Position numbers and translations under genes: made by a program. From assembly GCA_023229165.1 (NCBI GenBank), contig JALNZQ010000093.1:1-9402 (forward strand): a stretch of 9,402 nucleotides of DNA, in the 5' to 3' direction. Origin of the DNA: Methanothrix sp. (GTDB lineage Archaea > Halobacteriota > Methanosarcinia > Methanotrichales > Methanotrichaceae). The notes under the pieces were generated by a model. It was not told the origin of the DNA and made no database searches. It saw only the letters and a list, made by a program, of their open reading frames with translations. This document shows positions 6,847 to 9,402 of this stretch, in pieces (the stretch's first letter is position 1; the number at the start of each line of letters is the position of its first letter).

Positions 6847-6857
6847 TCAATATAAAG
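6847..6857 (-). promoter_or_regulatory. TATA box for the dehydrogenase / iron-sulfur operon
   Basis: Read on the minus strand, CTTTATATTGA lies about 48 bases before the ATG at 6804. With usual archaeal spacing, transcription would start near 6825 and leave a leader of about 20 bases. It is at the edge of the AT-rich island, where TATA-like words are frequent, so confidence is moderate. Confidence 0.4.
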
Positions 6858-7345
6858 ATTCGCTGTCAAAAAACCGAAAGATTTTCTTCTCGAATTCTCT
6901 CTCGTGCATAAACTCTAACTTTTCTTTAAAAACCTAAATTCATATAAAAAATAACTATGTTAAATTATTTATATTATCACTATGTTTAATTAATTTTTTT
7001 GTATAATTTAAATTAATAATATTTTTAATAAATTTAAAGCTTCTAAAAATATAAATTTTATGAATTATATATTTAAAAACGCTTTGAGTTATAACAAAAC
7101 ATAATTAATCCAAAGATACTATAACTATATAACTTAATAAAATAAATTGTATAATAAAATCGAAAACTTGGGACAGCTAATTAATAATAACAATTGATAT
7201 AATTTAATTTTTATCAAATTTTTTGATAGACATATAGATTAAATGTACAAAATTTTATAAATACTAATTTGGTACAATAAGGCCATATTTTGCTGGCACG
7301 ATTACTATTTATAAAATTCTAGAAATTTTTACTAAAAAAATGCCA

Positions 7346-7462
7346 ATTCATATAGTATATCAGAATGAATTGAACTGAGAATACCATTCAATTGTTGAAG
7401 TAGTTTTTCATGTCGTAAAGCATAGGGATGGGCGGGGAAAGGGGCATATTCATATAGTATAT
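7346..7462 (+). repeat. Direct repeat ATTCATATAGTATAT, two copies 102 bp apart
   Basis: Identical 15-base copies occur at 7346-7360 and 7448-7462. A looser third match (CACATAGTTTATAGG, about 7516-7530) follows. In AT-rich DNA a 15-base match is less surprising than elsewhere, but the repeat contains C and G at fixed places and the second copy begins three bases after the G-rich motif. Each copy could also serve as a TATA box. Confidence 0.55.
7425..7444 (+). other. G-quadruplex motif in the AT-rich island
   Basis: Four G-runs of 3, 3, 4 and 4 bases are separated by short loops AT, C and AAA. This satisfies the standard four-stranded G-quadruplex rule with very short loops. It is the only GC-rich pocket in the surrounding several hundred bases. 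The structure itself is inferred, the pattern is seen directly. Confidence 0.6.
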
Positions 7463-7713
7463 GGAATAGTTAAGTTGGCAAGATTCCTATTATCTAATAG
7501 ATCAAGGTATCCATACACATAGTTTATAGGATCAGATTGCAATCCCAGGTTTTTCTTGCATCCACCTAAGATCTATTATTGAAAACGCCAAATTTATAAA
7601 TATAAGCTTGCAGTCAATATTTTAATTTTATTAATTTTTTTGTTATGGTAATTAATATTAATTATCTAAATGAATCTTTTTAAAATTTTAAATTTTTAAA
7701 AATTAAAGTACAT

Positions 7714-7740
7714 ATTAGTTGTACTAATTATACAACTAAT
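7714..7740. repeat. Perfect 10-bp inverted repeat (hairpin) in the AT island
   Basis: ATTAGTTGTA (7714-7723) and TACAACTAAT (7731-7740) are exact reverse complements around a seven-base loop CTAATTA. The stem includes G and C, which makes it more than low-complexity chance. It may be a protein-binding site or an RNA stem. Confidence 0.5.
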
Positions 7741-7868
7741 TATCTAATTTTAAATTTTTTCTATTATAGATAATACCATTTTATTATATTAATTTTTGCA
7801 TTTTATTTATTTTTAAAATTAGTACTTTTTTAAATAAATCATTCTCATTAACAAAAAGTGAGAGTTAA

Positions 7869-7970
7869 GGAACATCCTCAGCAGGTAAGCCTGCCACCAC
7901 CGTGACGACAAAGCAGCCCGGCCCGAGCGGCCCACACGCGGCGAACGGCAAGCCCAAACTGGACCCCTAG
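7869..7970 (+). pseudogene. Possible C-terminal gene fragment in GC-rich DNA
   Basis: Directly after the AT island the DNA becomes GC-rich. A frame opening after TAA (7866-7868) and ending at TAG (7968-7970) would encode 33 residues rich in Thr, Pro and Gly (KPATTVTTKQPGPSGPH, ending KPKLDP). This resembles the tail of a secreted or linker-type protein, but there is no start codon context or upstream domain. A GCAGG/CCTGC stem (7881-7894) lies at its beginning. I do not recognise it; it may be debris brought in with the adjacent insertion sequence. Confidence 0.15.
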
Positions 7971-7982
7971 TGCCGTATGGAG

Positions 7983-8238
7983 TGAACCCCTCCGAGTGGA
8001 CAAAAAGTTAAGCAATGCCACCTCATGGAGGGAATTGCATGAAAACAAGGCGGCGCTATGACCGAGACTTCAAGATATCTGTACTAGCTGAACTTGAGTC
8101 TGGCAAGCCACTAGCTCAGGTCGCCCGCGAATATGGCATTCATCCGAGTCTACCACAAAGATCAGGCAAGGATTGCAGAATTGGAGAGGCTTCTGGGCCA
8201 GTCACACGCTGAAATTGAACTTTAAAAAAGCCTTAACG
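7983..8238 (+). mobile_element. Left end and decayed orfA of an IS3-like insertion sequence
   Basis: A likely left end begins TGAACCCCTCC near 7983, in the style of IS3-type terminal repeats. ATG 8039, with GGAGGGA five bases upstream, starts an orfA-type transposase: RRRYDRDFKISVLAELESGK then LAQVAREYGIHPSL, the N-terminal helix-turn-helix (HTH_Tnp_1). After HPS the normal middle portion is missing. The frame then shifts: at 8151 another frame reads YHKDQARIAELERLLGQSHA and on to EIEL before TAA at 8223, and a third frame resumes KKALT at 8224-8238. Those pieces are the leucine-zipper-like end of OrfA. So the gene carries an internal deletion of roughly 25 codons and two frame changes and cannot be functional. 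No orfB or right end follows; the small-protein copy B begins at once. The exact outer end is inferred. Confidence 0.8.
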
Positions 8239-8247
8239 GTGAATATA

Positions 8248-8493
8248 TCACCCTCTTTTGAGATTGCCGTACAATTTCACTGCCGATGGCGATTGCCTTC
8301 TCATCAGCTTGGGATTGCAAGAAGCCAGGAGATCCATGACTCTGTCCGCCATCCGAAACAGTCCTGCCTCTTCCTGCTTTTCCAGCAGCAGGGCTGTGCG
8401 GTGGCTAAAATCCCGGCACTCAGAAGATTGAGTAAGCTTCCCGTGCATAATGCAGAGCGCCTCGATCTCCCGCAAGATCTCTCTAGGGAGCAA
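8248..8493 (-). CDS. Small cysteine-containing protein, copy B, probably decaying
   Basis: This 81-residue frame is homologous to copy A at 3265-3552. Over the 37-residue core from CR[DE]F to PK, 18 positions are identical, including ADRVM, LLA and two cysteines (C26 and C59, spacing 33 as in A). Upstream, EALCIMHGKL aligns with the RLYELHECG region of A, sharing a histidine, so the N-terminus is also related. No ATG fits; the frame opens with a TTG at 8493 directly after an in-frame TGA, and no ribosome binding site is visible. After PK the sequence (LMRRQSPSAVKLYGNLKRG) no longer resembles A and lacks A's second cysteine pair. A different frame (DEKAIAIGSEIVRQSQKR) reads more like a natural helix, hinting at a frameshift near 8309. 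It lies between broken orfA and the divergent arsenate reductase gene, 37 bp away. It could still be expressed from TTG. The function is unknown. Confidence 0.5.
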   Translation of the reverse strand: MLPREILREIEALCIMHGKLTQSSECRDFSHRTALLLEKQEEAGLFRMADRVMDLLASCNPKLMRRQSPSAVKLYGNLKRG

Positions 8494-8530
8494 TCAAAAT
8501 GCTGATCTATTATGATGAGCATCAAGATAT

Positions 8531-8992
8531 ATGATGACATCAACCACGAGTGATCGGGAAAAGAAGAAGGTTCTCTTTCTGTGCACAAATAACTCCGCTC
8601 GCTCCCAGATGGCAGAGGCCCTCTTGCGGGCCATGTATCCGGATCGATACGAGGCTTACAGCGCCGGAGTTGCCGCCACCTCGGTCGATCCTCGTGCTGT
8701 GCAGGCCATGCTGGAAATCGGAATTGATATCTCCGCTCAGCGCTCCAAATCCTCCCAAGAATTTCAGGATACAATATTCGACCTGGCGGTCACAGTCTGC
8801 GACCGGGCCAAACAGGCCTGCCCGATATGCAGCACACAGCTGCTGCTGCCCAGCAAGTCGCCCCGAGCGAAAAGGGTTATCCACAGAAGCTTTGCGGACC
8901 CTGCCGCTACTCCGGAGGAGGAGCAGCTTGAGGCCTTCCGAAAGGTAAGAGATGAGATAAAGGACTGGATCACCCAGACTTTTGGGAGATAA
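8531..8992 (+). CDS. arsC: Arsenate reductase, thioredoxin-coupled LMW-PTP type
   Basis: This 153-residue cytosolic enzyme should reduce arsenate to arsenite. The fold is that of low-molecular-weight protein tyrosine phosphatases. The P-loop is CTNNSAR (C18 to R24), followed by SQMAEALLR. The redox pair is C90 in VTVCDRAKQACP and C97. Spacing of the three cysteines (72 and 7) is the same as C10, C82 and C89 of Staphylococcus aureus ArsC, which recycles through thioredoxin. SFADPAA near 119-125 supplies the DP general acid, and FRKVRDEIKDWI is the usual last helix. An extra cysteine, C100, lies nearby. Two adjacent ATGs (8531, 8534) are possible starts, with no ribosome binding site, so a leaderless message is plausible. 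No arsR, arsenite pump or arsA is in the window; it is flanked by transposase fragments, which suggests arrival by transfer. A phosphatase role is less likely because of the redox cysteines. Confidence 0.92.
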   Translation: MMTSTTSDREKKKVLFLCTNNSARSQMAEALLRAMYPDRYEAYSAGVAATSVDPRAVQAMLEIGIDISAQRSKSSQEFQDTIFDLAVTVCDRAKQACPICSTQLLLPSKSPRAKRVIHRSFADPAATPEEEQLEAFRKVRDEIKDWITQTFGR

Positions 8993-9129
8993 TCCCAGGA
9001 GGCCGGGGCCAAGCTACCACAGTACATTGGAGGAATCTGCATCTTTGGTCTGACTGGCAACTATCTGCCAGGGGCGGCCCAGTACAGGTACGCTCATTTT
9101 CCCTTGGTTCAGATTCTTAAGGGCGATAG

Positions 9130-9402
9130 GCTTTGGATATCTGTCCAAGCATAACCTATGGAACTAGAAAAGGGATAAAGCAAATCGAAGTCCCTCCCGG
9201 ACGTAAGGCTCCTAAACGTCTGCCTCTTCCCGATTTAATTTATACCCGAGTCGTCAAGACAAGAGTAGGCAGAAGGATTGTTGGAGTCGATACAGAGGTC
9301 GTTTTTGGGGAAAAGGATGCTGCAATGAAGGCAATTGCGCGCTCTCCTGTTAGCAGTCATATTAATATTGCCTTCATCGAACGAAAATGGATGCAGAGGA
9401 CA
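9130..9402 (+). pseudogene. IS1-like DDE transposase fragment, runs off the window
   Basis: This frame is open from just after a TAG (9127-9129) to the window end, 91 codons, without a proper start. It reads RKAPKRLPLPDLIYTRVVK, then RRIVGVDTEVVFG, then HINIAFIERKW near the end. The PDLIYTRVVK..RIVGVDTEVVFG block and the N-x-x-[FY]-[IV]-E-R motif holding the last catalytic Glu are typical of the C-terminal half of IS1-family-like DDE transposases found in archaea. The N-terminal zinc finger, helix-turn-helix and first catalytic Asp are missing upstream in all frames, so the element is 5'-truncated. The 3' end lies outside the window. KWMQRT after the Glu is where the family usually shows an Asn- or Asp-rich ..RLT.R stretch, so this part may also be mutated. 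The family assignment is from memory of the motif and is moderate. Confidence 0.65.

Larger units (their letters stand above)
6860..7860. other. About 1 kb of AT-rich DNA without genes
   Basis: No frame of credible length or composition exists on either strand. Two stretches, about 6940-7270 and 7590-7857, are nearly all A and T. Between them, about 7275-7590, the sequence is more complex and contains a G-quadruplex motif (7425-7444), two copies of ATTCATATAGTATAT (7346-7360 and 7448-7462), and strong TATA-like words (TTTATAAATA near 7255-7264, TTTATAAATATA at 7593-7604). A perfect hairpin lies at 7714-7740. The right boundary is abrupt, at about 7858. The role is unknown: regulatory DNA, an unannotated RNA, or a decayed insertion are all possible. 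Confidence 0.8.

Noticed and set aside
7346..7530. CRISPR array
   Set aside because: Only two exact 15-base copies and one loose copy, with unequal spacing and no cas genes.
6940..7857. Replication origin in the AT-rich island
   Set aside because: There is no orc1/cdc6 gene nearby and no recognisable ORB repeats; AT-richness alone is not enough.
7881..7980. tRNA or other structured RNA in the GC-rich block
   Set aside because: A 5-bp stem is present, but no T-loop GTTCRA-type motif or cloverleaf can be built.
8173..8505. 110-codon plus-strand frame between orfA and arsC
   Set aside because: It is antisense to copy B and joins the broken orfA tail; no natural protein composition and no start context.
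8304..8774. 156-codon minus-strand frame across copy B and arsC
   Set aside because: It overlaps the start of a clear arsC and reads as Arg/Ser/Pro-rich low-quality sequence; it is a shadow.
8550..8948. 132-codon plus-strand frame inside arsC
   Set aside because: Alternate frame of arsC, with Arg/Pro/Ser-rich composition and no family features.

Overview
The window looks like chromosomal DNA of a methanogenic archaeon, most likely a Methanosarcinales relative such as Methanothrix (Methanosaeta). This is an inference. It rests on archaeal-style TATA boxes close to start codons, T-run terminators, a DUF2284 metal-binding protein, a GlcF/HdrD-type iron-sulfur protein with two complete CCG domains, and coding DNA of moderate GC set among very AT-rich spacers. 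No rRNA, tRNA or other marker gene is present to fix the taxon.

The left part (1-3552) holds single genes rather than a clear operon. In order they are an unrecognised protein open to the window edge, a two-helix membrane protein with a SHOCT tail, a stand-alone CheY-like receiver on the minus strand, a roughly 400-bp spacer, a four-helix membrane protein of unknown function, a DUF2284 cysteine-rich protein, a SemiSWEET transporter, and a small cysteine-containing protein on the minus strand (copy A). The middle (3674-6804) has a GNAT acetyltransferase running head-on into a minus-strand two-gene operon. That operon encodes a GlcD-type FAD-linked 2-hydroxyacid dehydrogenase followed by its GlcF/HdrD-type iron-sulfur partner. 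Together they are expected to pass electrons from a D-2-hydroxyacid such as lactate or glycolate, through FAD, to [4Fe-4S] and CCG clusters.

From about 6850 to 7860 there is a roughly 1-kb, extremely AT-rich island without genes. It contains a 20-bp G-quadruplex motif, a 15-bp direct repeat on either side of it, a perfect 10-bp hairpin and strong TATA-like boxes. At about 7860 the composition switches abruptly to GC-rich DNA, leading into the left end and decayed orfA of an IS3-like element.

The right part (8015-9402) looks like a transposon graveyard: the broken orfA, a second and probably decaying copy of the small cysteine protein (copy B), a complete thioredoxin-type arsenate reductase gene, and the middle to C-terminal part of an IS1-like DDE transposase running off the window. 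The most original observation is the pair of related small cysteine proteins about 5 kb apart, one intact and one beside the mobile-element debris, whose family I do not recognise. The second is the G-quadruplex and repeat structure inside the AT island.
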